This document shows, in pieces, positions 54,701 to 60,639 of a stretch of 64,000 nt of DNA. The position numbers and the translations under genes are program-made. Origin of the DNA: Lepidostoma basale (Eukaryota > Arthropoda > Insecta > Trichoptera > Lepidostomatidae); contig JAHDVF020001468.1 in the NCBI GenBank assembly GCA_022606425.2, positions 2,149,001 through 2,213,000 of the forward strand, read 5' to 3'. Position 1 is the stretch's first letter, and the number at the start of each line of letters is the position of its first letter. The notes below the pieces were generated by a model, which was not told the DNA's origin, searched no databases, and saw nothing but the letters and a program-made list of their open reading frames with translations.

Positions 54701-56819
54701 CAATGCACAACGCGTCCTCTACCACTAAAACCACCTCTCCCTCCTCATTTGTACCCTCCTGCTCAGGTCCATTCAAGGTTGCCATCATCCTCACCTCATG
54801 GATATTTATTTAATGATGGAGTGGGAACTAGCGACTTACTATCCCTCCAGAAGTGTCAAAAATGTTATTGGTTACTTACTTACTTCCTAGGGCCATACAA
54901 CTCTTGAAGAGTTTTAGCCTCCTTGATGATTTTTTGACAAGCTCCTCGATCCTGCACCTTTTGCTCCCAGTAGTCCGATTCACCTAACCTAGCCAGGTCA
55001 GGCAGAACATTGTCCATTAGACGCTGTCTTGGCCTTCCTAGAGGTTTTATTACAGTCGGTCTAGACGCGTACAGGGTCTTGATTGCTCTGGTCTCTTTGG
55101 CTCGGCATATGTGCCAAATCCATGCTAGGCGACCGGCTCTCACGGTGCTCGTTATAAGGGGCTGCTGGGTCATCGTACGGATCTCTTGGTTGGTCCTATG
55201 CCTCCAAGTTCCCGCTGCAACACCGGGTCTGGGTCCCAGGATCATTCTAAGTATCCTATTCTCAAACCAGTAGATTCTTTGTTGTTCTTTTAGAGTCATT
55301 GTCCATGACTCAGAACCATATGTCACCAGTGGCTTGATGATGGTGTTATAAATACGCAGCTTGGTGTTTCTGGATTGAAGCCTGGACTTTGTTATTTGTT
55401 ATTGAAATTAATTTTTCCGTCGTTTTTTTGTAACTATAAAATAATTATTTGTTCCAGGTTGATTTTGGATATGCTAAGTTTTTGACCACCGGCTCCAAAT
55501 CGTACACCTTCGCCGGTACTCCGGAGTACGTGGCTCCAGAGATAGTGCTTAACAAAGGGCACGACAAGGCGGTGGACTATTGGGCCCTCGGAATATTCAT
55601 TCACGAGCTGCTTGTTGGCAAACCTCCCTTCAGGGGAACCAACCACATGAAGACCTACAACCAGATCCTCAAGGGAATCGACTCCATCGACTTCAATCCC
55701 AAAATTTCTAAGGTGGCCCAGATAATAATTAAAAAACTGTGCCGGCCAGTCCCAGTCGAAAGACTTGGCTATGCCAAGGGAATCAAGGATATAAAAAATC
55801 ACAAGTAAGATTTTTTTGTACAAAATCACCACAGCTTAACACTAGATATACACATCATTATTTTGGGAATGTTGGGGATCAACTCTCTGCAACTTCGAAT
55901 GGATTGGTTTCTCATAATCCATTTCTTTAGATTAATCAGGGGATATGTTGCAGCATATATTATTTTACCTACTAGCCGCCAGAACCAATCTGCCTCTGAT
56001 GACACAGGTAAGAAGAGCAATCGGTGTGCTTTACGTGCTGGTAGTATTAGCAAAGCAATTTTTTCTGGAAACTTAAACCTAAGAGAATATGTTTTTTTTA
56101 CTATATTTATATTCAAAGGATATAATGAAAAATCTCGTAAAAACACAACAATCTAGTTAAAAAATCGAAACATAAATAGAGAACACACTATATACTCGTA
56201 AACTAAAAACAGCTTCATCATAATAATAAGTTACAATACTGTAACCAATATATTGTATTATAAGATTACTTCTAATTTCAAAGGAGAAATATATAAGACG
56301 TAATACGAGATACCCTGCTGCCACGACATCTGACAAGCCTATATTAGAAACACATGTAGACTGTCATGCGAAGCTTTAGATAAATCTCTATAAAATTGAT
56401 AATAACAACATACTATCACAACACACTTTATTATTTATTCACCATCCCAATAGATGTCTTTATATATAATATTTAGATTATGTGAATTCGTAAAAAAAAT
56501 TATTAAGAAACAGATATAAACTTGAACGAGTTAACTCGCTCGTTTTGTATGCCTGGCACCACAGGCACGGCACCAGAGGGCGAGTATACTCGTTTAAGGC
56601 ACCCAACCGGTTAATGTCTACTTAATGAATTATTTATTGATTGAATGTCACTGTTTTAGATGGTTTTTGGGCTTCGACTGGGACAAGCTTAGAGAAAGGA
56701 AGATGACCGCTCCCTTGATCAGGCCTATTTCTGGTCCGACGGATCTCAACAACTTCGAAAAATATCCGAAAGACAAATTACCGCCAGATGAAACCTCAGG
56801 ATGGGATGCAGATTTTTAG
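30689..56819 (+). CDS. Pkg21D: cGMP-dependent protein kinase, Pkg21D-like (complete, 10 exons)
   Basis: Spliced from 30689-30793, 43423-43679, 46372-46655, 48335-48504, 48947-49188, 49554-49651, 51563-51779, 54395-54626, 55458-55804 and 56660-56819; 2,112 nt, 703 residues, frame closed at every junction. Order: 35-residue start, Pro-rich segment (36-61), pseudosubstrate-like RKRGVV (about 93-98), CNB-A (about 120-240), CNB-B (about 245-380), kinase domain (about 394-651) with G-loop GTLGVGGFG, Lys425, [11 protein letters not shown] at 537-539 and [12 protein letters not shown], then an AGC tail ending SGWDADF. A Ser/Thr kinase of the cGMP pathway. The tail WFLGFDW...SGWDADF and divergence from the highly conserved foraging kinase suggest Pkg21D; this choice is inference. 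Unusual: neither CNB has the Thr of the cGMP-selective R-T-A motif. Confidence 0.88.
31620..31990 (-). mobile_element. LINE fragment, group 5
   Basis: Minus frame [37 protein letters not shown] then stop; decayed RT segment. Confidence 0.75.
32405..32645 (-). mobile_element. LINE 3' fragment, group 6
   Basis: Diverged copy of 54885-55395: AGGCGCTGTCTAGGCCTTCT and CTCCTCGATCCTGCGCCAT. Confidence 0.65.
32790..33270 (+). mobile_element. LINE 3' fragment, group 2
   Basis: Encodes [60 protein letters not shown] and ends in GAA-rich tail. Stops and frameshifts present. Confidence 0.78.
33480..34155 (+). mobile_element. LINE 3' fragments (group 1 tail, then group 10)
   Basis: 33480-33560 is a decayed group 1 tail. 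From 33570 a distinct RT-end fragment reads [21 protein letters not shown] sequence with AGAGGAAGCGGGGCAGACCT and ends in (GAA)n. Confidence 0.5.
34160..34195 (+). repeat. hammerhead-like motif, family A variant
   Basis: Same CCTCGCAAGGCGAAAC block and CAAATTTG palindrome as 385-420, ending GTC; 5' core reads TTAAGAA, so degenerate. Confidence 0.4.
34737..35065 (-). mobile_element. LINE 3' fragment, group 1
   Basis: 102-codon frame [39 protein letters not shown] and [16 protein letters not shown]; tail of (ACAA)n type rather than (TAAC)n. Confidence 0.82.
35066..35645 (+). mobile_element. Jockey/CR1-like LINE 3' end, group 8
   Basis: 138-codon frame: [60 protein letters not shown] then stop, 3' UTR and (TTTGA)n tail. 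Joined directly to a minus-strand group 1 copy. Confidence 0.82.
35549..35906 (+). repeat. perfect 179-bp tandem duplication
   Basis: The LINE 3' UTR with its (TTTGA)n tail plus following sequence occurs twice head to tail with no visible difference (35549-35727, 35728-35906). Very recent, or an assembly artefact. Confidence 0.85.
35907..36245 (+). mobile_element. LINE 3' fragment, group 1, decayed
   Basis: Contains ACTTAGATGGTTTGGACATA and AAATCGACGAGCGTGCGTGT, then the GGCGGTCCATCCTCTCTGCC end. Confidence 0.65.
36320..36350 (-). repeat. hammerhead-like motif, family D/E
   Basis: Minus strand CTAAAGA (G5 to A), extra T, stem GGA...TCC, GAAA, CATG, TC. Bounded by an ATTCCACAGTGTT end near 36772. 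Confidence 0.4.
36436..36729. repeat. palindromic element, about 295 bp
   Basis: Arms of about 135 bp: AAGGATTAATTGTATCTCAA and its complement at the right end; interior CAGGACTTATGACCTGGCAT mirrored. It sits within a larger inverted repeat (36268-36760). A single arm occurs at 23450-23570. Confidence 0.75.
36943..37262. mobile_element. hAT-type non-autonomous element with 8-bp target duplication
   Basis: Ends CATTGTTCCGCAAAGCGTG / AAAGTTTGCGGAACACTG; CTCTATGA exactly repeated at 36935-36942 and 37263-37270. Interior has a GC-rich frame with a signal-peptide-like start (37018-37146) and a GTAAGT. Confidence 0.82.
37638..37730 (+). repeat. tRNA-like / SINE fragment
   Basis: GGCGGCTTAACGGCTAGAG resembles a tRNA A-box arm, and TTGCGTGTTCCACTCTC a decayed B box. 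Too diverged to be a gene. Confidence 0.35.
37960..38290 (+). mobile_element. LINE 3' fragment, group 8, decayed
   Basis: [16 protein letters not shown] and CATGCCTTTGGTGACACCAG match 35066-35500; frames broken. Confidence 0.6.
38415..38445 (-). repeat. hammerhead-like motif, family A
   Basis: Minus strand TTGATAA, stem GCCTT..AAGGGC, GAAA, CATG, TC. Faces an interrupted plus-strand copy (38466-38580). Confidence 0.48.
38466..38580 (+). repeat. hammerhead-like motif, family A, split by a small retro-insertion
   Basis: TTGATAA-like start TGATAATGCCTTAG, then about 70 foreign bases ending in an (ATT)n tail, then the motif resumes with GGGTGAAACGTGTC. AAGGGTGA is repeated on both sides of the insert, fitting a target-site duplication of a 5'-truncated LINE/SINE end. 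Confidence 0.5.
39265..39835 (-). mobile_element. LINE 3' fragment, group 1
   Basis: 103-codon frame with [17 protein letters not shown] and [19 protein letters not shown]; upstream [18 protein letters not shown] part; (TTAG)n end. Close relative of 29829-30315 with a few deletions. Confidence 0.8.
39850..40555 (+). mobile_element. LINE 3' fragment, group 5, longest copy
   Basis: Frame of 133 codons: [40 protein letters not shown], then (GAA)n. Upstream 39850-40120 keeps RT palm pieces (ATCAGGACCTTCAAGTATCT, 'RTFKYLG'). Confidence 0.8.
40650..40925 (-). mobile_element. LINE 3' fragment, group 2, decayed
   Basis: Reverse complement of TTCGAGCC...CACCTGGATGCAG-type end; GTCTCCAAGTCAGCAGTCCT shared with 2380-2400 and 57340. 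Confidence 0.6.
41290..41690 (+). mobile_element. LINE 3' fragment, group 3
   Basis: [37 protein letters not shown] and [17 protein letters not shown]; one frameshift, then [13 protein letters not shown] end. Confidence 0.8.
41690..41965 (-). mobile_element. LINE 3' fragment, group 1
   Basis: [39 protein letters not shown] and [13 protein letters not shown]; short TAAC tail. Butts directly against the group 3 copy. Confidence 0.78.
42173..42241 (-). ncRNA. hammerhead-like motif, family E, with two-part stem I
   Basis: Core 42189-42223 on the minus strand: CTGGTGA (A6 to G), stem II, GAAA, CATG, TC. Stem I is visible: TTATC just before the core pairs with GATAA after the cleavage site, and further out TTAGT pairs with ACTAA across an internal loop. 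That two-helix stem I with an internal loop is typical of natural type I hammerheads. Confidence 0.6.
42559..42585 (+). repeat. hammerhead-like motif, family D, 5' core lost
   Basis: GGAAGGACTGGTTGTCCGAAAC then ATGTC; the CTGA part is missing. Confidence 0.4.
42760..43150 (+). mobile_element. LINE 3' end
   Basis: About 390 bp nearly identical to 19985-20412; a one-base change breaks the frame. Both copies are 5'-truncated at almost the same point. Confidence 0.7.
43423..43679 (+). CDS. Pkg21D: PKG exon 2: proline-rich region and pseudosubstrate
   Basis: Acceptor TTTCAG, donor GTAAGT at 43680. Begins [18 protein letters not shown] with a further run of five prolines, then a Lys/Asn-rich linker and [15 protein letters not shown]-x-x-G-V aligns with the PKG I autoinhibitory site R-A-Q-G-I. 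Ends [12 protein letters not shown], continuous with CNB-A. No leucine zipper is seen where PKG I has one. Confidence 0.82.
43720..44160 (+). mobile_element. LINE 3' fragment, group 1
   Basis: Begins 41 bases after PKG exon 2: [40 protein letters not shown] and RKTWHDQN. A family A hammerhead flank replaces its end. Confidence 0.78.
44220..44690 (+). mobile_element. LINE 3' fragment, group 1, decayed
   Basis: CACAATGGAGTTCTGGTTTC to GGAAAACGGTGTGATAG, several frameshifts. Confidence 0.65.
45020..45270 (-). mobile_element. piggyBac transposase C-terminal remnant
   Basis: Minus strand gives [20 protein letters not shown] and, after a frameshift, [12 protein letters not shown], the Cys-rich C-terminal domain of piggyBac transposases (paired C-x2-C motifs). 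Pseudogenised. Confidence 0.6.
45726..45756 (+). repeat. hammerhead-like motif, family A, cleavage site lost
   Basis: TTGATAA, stem GCCT...AGGC, GAAACATG, then CC in place of TC. Confidence 0.42.
45895..46145 (-). mobile_element. LINE 3' fragment, group 1
   Basis: [40 protein letters not shown] and [11 protein letters not shown]; (TTAG)n tail; lies 230 bases before PKG exon 3. Confidence 0.78.
46372..46655 (+). CDS. Pkg21D: PKG exon 3: CNB-A
   Basis: Acceptor TCACAG, donor GTAATA at 46656. [20 protein letters not shown] matches the PKG switch helix; then [13 protein letters not shown] and the phosphate-binding cassette [17 protein letters not shown]. The Arg that binds the cyclic phosphate is present (about R210); the next residue is Phe, not Thr. 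Confidence 0.92.
46721..46961. mobile_element. TTAA-flanked MITE (piggyBac-like)
   Basis: TTAA at 46717-46720 and 46962-46965; ends CCCGATGATCGCC / GGCGATGAATGGG. 241 bp, with two further CGT/GCGC-rich mirrored blocks. Non-coding. Confidence 0.75.
46999..47484. mobile_element. TTAA-associated inverted-repeat element
   Basis: Left end TTAAGGGGTTA, right end TAACCCCTTAA. The core is a palindrome (47145-47330) around CATATTTGTTGGACCCTGTT. A truncated second copy is at 59985-60255. Confidence 0.65.
47485..48060. other. AT-rich intron with family A flanks
   Basis: Two AAACTTCTAGAAA-like family A flanks (47488, 47669) without their hammerhead cores; long T-rich frames are low complexity, not genes. 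Confidence 0.45.
48067..48097 (+). repeat. hammerhead-like motif, family A, degenerate
   Basis: GTGATGCCCTGGCTAGGCGAAAC then CTATC; stem III palindrome changed. Confidence 0.35.
48335..48504 (+). CDS. Pkg21D: PKG exon 4: CNB-A to CNB-B
   Basis: Acceptor TTATAG, donor GTAAGT at 48505. Reads [20 protein letters not shown] then [18 protein letters not shown] and ISDLLKR, the linking helices between the two cyclic-nucleotide domains. Phase 1 in, phase 0 out. Confidence 0.9.
48640..48905 (-). mobile_element. LINE 3' fragments (groups 1 and 9)
   Basis: 48640-48710 is a group 1 tail (ATTACGCCATCTCCCC). 48718-48905 is group 9 on the minus strand (ACGCCATGCGCTCCTGTCAC). Confidence 0.6.
48947..49188 (+). 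CDS. Pkg21D: PKG exon 5: CNB-B
   Basis: Acceptor ATTAAG, donor GTGAGT at 49189. Reads [20 protein letters not shown] and the cassette [16 protein letters not shown]. Arg is conserved (about R334) but the following cGMP-selective Thr is Leu. A Gly-rich loop ([10 protein letters not shown]) replaces the usual acidic loop. GC-rich relative to flanks. Confidence 0.92.
49200..49500 (+). mobile_element. unclassified GC-rich then AT-rich repeat
   Basis: GGGGTGTCGGACTCCTCGCT then TTGGTTCAATTATTATTT, matching parts of 18870-19140. Probable LINE 3' UTR. Confidence 0.35.
49554..49651 (+). CDS. Pkg21D: PKG exon 6: linker to kinase domain
   Basis: Acceptor GGACAG, donor GTAATT at 49652. Encodes [20 protein letters not shown] then [12 protein letters not shown], the end of the CNB-B C-helix and the hinge before the kinase domain. 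Identified by phase and position. Confidence 0.8.
49683..49755 (-). mobile_element. LINE group 1 tail
   Basis: CTAAATAACCATTACGCCGT to GACTGCCACACATTTC; only the last 70 bases of the element. Confidence 0.65.
49770..49995 (-). mobile_element. tRNA-derived SINE
   Basis: GCGCCGGGAATCGAACCCGG at 49925-49944 is the reverse of a consensus B box; body ATAGGTAGCTAATCTATCGC. Intact head. Confidence 0.78.
50318..50390. repeat. hammerhead-like pair, family A, head to head
   Basis: Minus copy 50318-50348 and plus copy 50360-50390, mirror images about 12 bases apart. Flanking arms extend the inverted repeat to about 50215-50475. The plus copy keeps TTGATAA, GAAA, CATG, TC, and TATG/CATA can form an outer stem I. 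Confidence 0.5.
50500..51025. other. intron sequence, unclassified
   Basis: Contains TTGCAACCCGTGAAATATTC and AT-rich DNA; repeats of the fragment ATATAGCGAATCTGTA at 50957 and 51011. No gene. Confidence 0.45.
51030..51505 (+). mobile_element. LINE 3' fragment, group 1
   Basis: [20 protein letters not shown], decayed middle, [21 protein letters not shown] end and the CGGCGTGATGGTTTG tail; ends about 55 bases before PKG exon 7. Confidence 0.75.
51563..51779 (+). CDS. Pkg21D: PKG exon 7: kinase N-lobe
   Basis: Acceptor TTCCAG, donor GTAAGG at 51780. Reads [20 protein letters not shown] (glycine loop), [12 protein letters not shown] with the ATP-binding Lys, then five Gln before [10 protein letters not shown], whose Glu makes the salt bridge. 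The first third is the start of the AGC kinase fold. Confidence 0.93.
51978..52036 (+). ncRNA. hammerhead-like motif, family B, with two-part stem I
   Basis: Core 51987-52019: CTGTCGA (A6 to U), extra T, stem II GCCAG/CTGGC, GAAA, CCGG, TC. Stem I: CAGT before the core pairs with GCTG right after the predicted cleavage site, and GTCT pairs with AGAC beyond an internal loop. Best overall fold in the window apart from position A6. A degenerate mirrored copy lies at 51951-51970. Confidence 0.6.
52190..52725 (+). mobile_element. LINE 3' fragments, group 1 (two subtypes joined)
   Basis: First frame [20 protein letters not shown] and [15 protein letters not shown] ends at 52472; a second end with [15 protein letters not shown] remains follows and finishes in TTAGTTAGTTAG. 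Confidence 0.72.
52790..54039. mobile_element. 1.25-kb palindromic element with nested third copy
   Basis: Ends GCACACTGGATCCATTTGGC and its exact complement; arms of about 415 bp (52790-53217 and 53628-54039) plus a third, direct copy (53237-53627) in the middle. GCC on both sides (52787-52789, 54040-54042) may be a 3-bp target duplication. Inserted in a minus-strand LINE tail. Family unknown. Confidence 0.75.
54150..54345 (-). mobile_element. unclassified repeat, LINE-like
   Basis: Minus frame [20 protein letters not shown] resembles the RT-end fragment at 34316-34400 (CTTCTGCTTTATGCCTAATC). Ends 40 bases before the PKG exon 8 acceptor region. Confidence 0.4.
54395..54626 (+). CDS. Pkg21D: PKG exon 8: hinge and catalytic loop
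   Basis: Acceptor TTTCAG, donor GTAAGG at 54627. Encodes [19 protein letters not shown] (hinge), then [20 protein letters not shown] with catalytic Asp at about 519 and GYVKL. Y-R-D in place of H-R-D is normal for PKG/PKA kinases. Confidence 0.93.
54885..55395 (-). mobile_element. LINE 3' fragment, group 6
   Basis: 148-codon intact frame: [49 protein letters not shown] and [21 protein letters not shown]-terminal RT region of an insect LINE, ending 60 bases before PKG exon 9. Confidence 0.82.
55458..55804 (+). CDS. Pkg21D: PKG exon 9: activation loop and C-lobe
   Basis: Acceptor TTCCAG, donor GTAAGA at 55805. Reads [58 protein letters not shown] and [15 protein letters not shown]. Activation-loop Thr (about 552) is kept, but the usual Cys two residues later is Ala (about 554). 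Confidence 0.93.
55860..56120 (+). mobile_element. LINE 3' fragment, group 8, decayed
   Basis: [30 protein letters not shown] and [15 protein letters not shown], a shorter relative of 35066-35500. Confidence 0.68.
56121..56640. other. PKG last intron, no features
   Basis: AT-rich with a GC-richer patch CTGGCACCACAGGCACGGCA near 56550; nothing recognised. Confidence 0.5.
56660..56819 (+). CDS. Pkg21D: PKG exon 10: AGC tail and stop
   Basis: Acceptor TTTTAG. Encodes [20 protein letters not shown], then [15 protein letters not shown] and [10 protein letters not shown], the PKG C-terminal hydrophobic motif; stop TAG 56817-56819. Confidence 0.93.
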
Positions 56820-56931
56820 ACATAGTATTAACTGTTCGTTTATAATATTTATATACAAATATCTCCGCAATATATTTCCAAATTTGCAACAGTAATATAT
56901 ATAACATACAATACATTAAAGATTATAAGAA

Positions 56932-56937
56932 AATAAA
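56932..56937 (+). promoter_or_regulatory. poly(A) signal of PKG gene
   Basis: AATAAA 113 bases after the PKG stop codon, in a short AT-rich 3' UTR. Position is typical. Confidence 0.6.
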
Positions 56938-57084
56938 ATTTATATTAATTCTGAAGTTATTGGAAAGAGATGGTATTTTTATTTATGTAGTATATTTACA
57001 TACTTTGTTTTTTTATGAATTGATGATGAATGTGTAAAACCTTTGTTTGGAGGGAAAAAAGGAGGGAAAAAAGATTAAAAAAAA

Positions 57085-57525
57085 GTTGGGAAAAAAGCCA
57101 GTTGGTACTTATGGTATTGAAACTGTAACATTGTCCAAACAAAGTACCGAGAAACTACGAGTGACCCAAAGAACAATGGAAAGAGCCATGTTAGGAATAA
57201 GCCTAAGAGACAGAGTCAGAAACGATACGGTGAGAGAAAAAACAGAGCTCACTGACATCATCCACCGGGTGACAACTCTAAAATGGCAATGAGCAGGTCA
57301 CGTAGCCAGAAGCTCGGATGGTAAATGGACAAGAAGACTGCCGACTTGGAGACCGTGGACGGCAAAGAGAAGTGCAGGACGACCGCAACTACGGTGGAAG
57401 GATGATCTGAACAGACACGTCGGAATAACCTGGATGCAGTCTGCACAAGACAGAGTGACATGGAAGCGAATGGAGGAGACCTTTGTCCAGGAGTGGATAG
57501 GAATAGGCTGAGGAAGAAGAAGTTT
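57085..57525 (+). mobile_element. LINE 3' fragment, group 2
   Basis: [39 protein letters not shown] and [24 protein letters not shown], with one stop; GAA-rich tail. Immediately 3' of the PKG gene. Confidence 0.78.
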
Positions 57526-57680
57526 AAAACCTAAAACATATCGAAAAAATCATAAAAATCGGCTCCGGGAAGCAACTGATCCCGTTTAATGTTTTGACCG
57601 AAACACTATGACACTTCAACATTATTAACTGTTAAAATTTAAAACGCTGTTATGGTATCAACATTTTTTATTTTTCGAGG

Positions 57681-57713
57681 CAACTGTTCGCCAACCGATG
57701 TTGGCTTCATCAA
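57681..57713 (-). repeat. hammerhead-like motif, family C, degenerate
   Basis: Minus strand TTGATGA, stem GCCAAC...GTTGGC, then GAACAG, one base deleted from GAAAC. Confidence 0.4.
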
Positions 57714-58009
57714 GTGTTACAATATTTTATTTGTTTGTGTGGAGAGTTTTAACAACTATTAAAATTCTACACGTACAATTCTACAATGTTTTTACCTATT
57801 ATTTACAATTATGATGAATTTAAAAATAAATTTCTCGTCAATCAATGATAAGATATTTTATATTAAAACTAAAAAATAATTTAAAATTTACAAAACGGTA
57901 ACAACTCACCATAAGCGTCAGAAACGAAGATTATAAACTATACGTGTGTTGTGAAAAATAATAAATGATTAAAACAATTGAGGGCTGGACATAACAAAGG
58001 TGCCAAGTA

Positions 58010-58110
58010 TCAAAAATTTGTTTTTGATCCCAATTGGTGTTAAACATAAAGGCCAAACATAACTGTGCAAAGTGATTGAATAATATAGTGTTTTTCAAAC
58101 GTCACCCTAA
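58010..58110 (-). repeat. repeat copy lacking the hAT MITE
   Basis: Reverse complement matches 13410-13458 joined to 13716-13800: TTTGATCCCAATTGGTGTTA and GTGCAAAGTGATTGAATAAT. It marks the empty insertion site. Confidence 0.7.
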
Positions 58111-58640
58111 AGATGCCACCCGTGGTACATGACATGACATATGAAACAAAAAACAGTTTTGCTGCCAGGACAGCTGCCTTTTACCAACTCCTCGACGTCC
58201 CTCCACTTTACCCATTAATATCAGTCGAAGGAGGTGGTATTTTTCTCCCCTTAGCATATGACCCAAATATGAGACCTTTCTAATTTTCACACTTGACAAC
58301 AGTTCTCTATTGGCTCTGGCTCTCTGCAGTACCGCTGCATCACTGACCCTATCGGTCCACGGTATACGGAGCATTCTGCGGTATATCCACATCTCGAACG
58401 CTTCCAACCGGTTCATTACATTCACTTTCAGAGTCCAGGTTTCACAGCCATATAGTAGAACAGATCATATATAACATTTAATCATTCTTTGTCGGAGTTT
58501 CCAGTTAAGATTATTGTTGCAAAAGAAGGTTCTCATTTTATTAAATGCAGCTCGTGCCACTTGAATTCTGCAATTTATTTCAATGTTCGGGTCAACCGCT
58601 TTTTCTCTGCTTTGTGTTTAGTCCACTTGGCACCTTTGTA
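58110..58640 (-). mobile_element. LINE 3' fragment, group 4
   Basis: RRMLRIPWTDRVSDAAVLQR, RKVSYLGHMLRGEKYHLLRL and upstream INCRIQVARAAFNKMRTFF, typical RT thumb-region sequence. One stop separates the parts. Confidence 0.8.
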
Positions 58641-59390
58641 ATAACCACCATATTTAGTATTTTTTTAGTATTTTTTAAGTATTTTTTTTCAACATGCTAA
58701 ATGATTCACTCTGTTAAAGATATTTCCAGTTCATCTTCTTGCTTCTGTCCTATTGGACAACAACATGGCTATTTTTGCCATGAATGCAGCATCATGTAAC
58801 AAGAATTACGACAGTTTAGTTTCATTCCATCAATTCTTTAGTTTTTCGGCAGCTCGTTGCATTTCTGGCACCAACGTCAACATTTACAATTCATAAAATA
58901 AATTGTAAAAAACTCGAATGTCATCACGAAAGATTACGAAAATAGTTTGAATACAAGAGAGCGCGAGAGGTATACTGCGATTCTCCCCGAAAGTAATTCA
59001 AAATGTACCCTTTGGCGAACCCATTGTTGTATTAAAGCTATATAAGTAACTACTTCTAATTTTAATGCTTAATTTATTACACAACCATAGATAAAGCTGA
59101 TATAGATATATCAAACCTTCAACATATTCGCTAGTGTTCTACGACCATTCTGTATATTATACAATACAATCCAAGCTATTATTAAAGGCTGTACCTAAGA
59201 GCCAAGAAGTCTAAAGTGATTTTTTGTCCAAAATGAGTGTTTCATTTAATTTATTTATATATTTAGGGCAACAAACAGCGATTGTAATACATATGTATAT
59301 ATGAACACATAAAAATAATAAAATAAAGCCAAATTACATACCTACTACCGCAAATATTAATGATGCCTGCATATAATGTTATCAACACTT
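58641..59390. other. intergenic, unclassified
   Basis: AT-rich spacer; no frame, tRNA or repeat arm identified. Confidence 0.45.
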
Positions 59391-59394
59391 CTCT

Positions 59395-59850
59395 CTTCTG
59401 CGGTCTCAATCTAACGATTGGTCTGCAGCAAGGCGACGCATCTCCTCATCCACTCCGCTCGGTCCTCGGCAACTCTCTTCAACTCCGCATAAGAGGTGCA
59501 GCCCATATCTCGGTAAATCTGGTCAAGGTACTCTTGGCGTGGTCGTCCTCTGCCAATCGACCATTATGCAGGAAACATTCATGTCGCAACACATGACCAA
59601 TCCATCTTGCGCGCCTCTCCGCTATGGTGTTCAACACGTGCCTACTCTCTTCAACTCTGCTGAGAACTTCTTCATTTGTAATGCGGTCCCTCCATGAAAC
59701 ATGGGCAACTCGTCGGTAGGTCCACATCTCAAATGCCTCCAGCCTTTTGCGCTCTCTTTCGCCCAGGCACCAAGTCTCGTAGCCGTACAGTAAAACGGTC
59801 CACATCAATGTTTTTAATAGTTGTTTTCGGAGGTTCAGGTCTATGTTGTT
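59395..59850 (-). mobile_element. LINE 3' fragment, group 3
   Basis: MWTVLLYGYETWCLGERERK, EMWTYRRVAHVSWRDRITNE and [16 protein letters not shown]; frameshift, then group 3 end. Confidence 0.82.
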
Positions 59851-59984
59851 GGACTCGAATCAACACTGTATTCATTAAAAAGTATAGTTTATTCATCACA
59901 TAGTATACGAAGTAACCTTTAAGACAGACAATTGCCCGGGACCCATTGAAAATATTATCATTACTAATTTCAGACAAAAGTTCA

Positions 59985-60255
59985 CTTAAGGGGTTAGGGG
60001 CAGTCAGAGGTATGAGAAAACAAATATTTTCAATAAATAAAAATTGACAGTAATTTAATTTATTTTATAAAATCAAAAATATTTAATTATTGTGTTATGT
60101 TTTAACTTGATTTGACTTAAATTTGAAAAAAATTAATAAATTATGTATGAAGTTATCGCCATATTTGTTGGACCCTGTTCCATAAGTAGTATTTTGCGGT
60201 GACCATTATAACTTCTTACAGGTTCATCTAAAATCATTCAAATAAAATTGAATAT
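59985..60255 (+). mobile_element. TTAA-associated element, truncated
   Basis: TTAAGGGGTTAGGGGCAGTC then ATATTTGTTGGACCCTGTTC; half of the element at 46999-47484, joined to a family D hammerhead repeat. Confidence 0.6.
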
Positions 60256-60414
60256 TTCTCTTTTCCTCTTTTTATACATTTTGTTTATACAAAACTTACA
60301 TAAAAAAATGAAAAAATTATTAACGTTCCAAAATAAATCTTTATAACATCTGTCAGATCATGTAAACAATTTGATAATATTTTAAATATGTATGTATCTT
60401 TATAATATGTATCA

Positions 60415-60433
60415 CTGAAGAAGGACTGGTTGT
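60415..60433 (+). repeat. hammerhead-like motif, family D, 3' half lost
   Basis: CTGAAGA, extra A, GGACTGGTTGT, then the GAAACATGTC part is deleted. A TTAA-flanked MITE (60481-60625) is inserted in the same repeat copy. Confidence 0.4.
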
Positions 60434-60480
60434 AATTAGATTTTTTTTAATGTAAGTGTTGTATAAACAAAAATAGTTAA

Positions 60481-60625
60481 TCTAGTGCCTGATCGAAGTT
60501 TAATTTTTTAATTAACAAAATGGCGGCCTCTGATATATAAATTCCGGATTTTCAAGTAAAAATGCAACAGTTATAAAAAATAGGAGTTTTTAAAATGAAA
60601 AAAATTCCTTCTATCAGGCACTAGA
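60481..60625. mobile_element. 145-bp TTAA-flanked MITE
   Basis: TTAA at 60477-60480 and 60626-60629; ends TCTAGTGCCTGAT / ATCAGGCACTAGA. Inserted in a family D hammerhead repeat. Confidence 0.8.
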
Positions 60626-60639
60626 TTAACTTATTATGA

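Noticed and set aside
55330..55350. TTGATGATGGTG in the LINE at 54885
   Set aside because: Part of LINE coding sequence; no GAAA or stem follows.
58441..58640. Possible separate gene upstream of LINE group 4
   Set aside because: Minus-strand translation continues the same RT-like protein (thumb region), so it belongs to the LINE.
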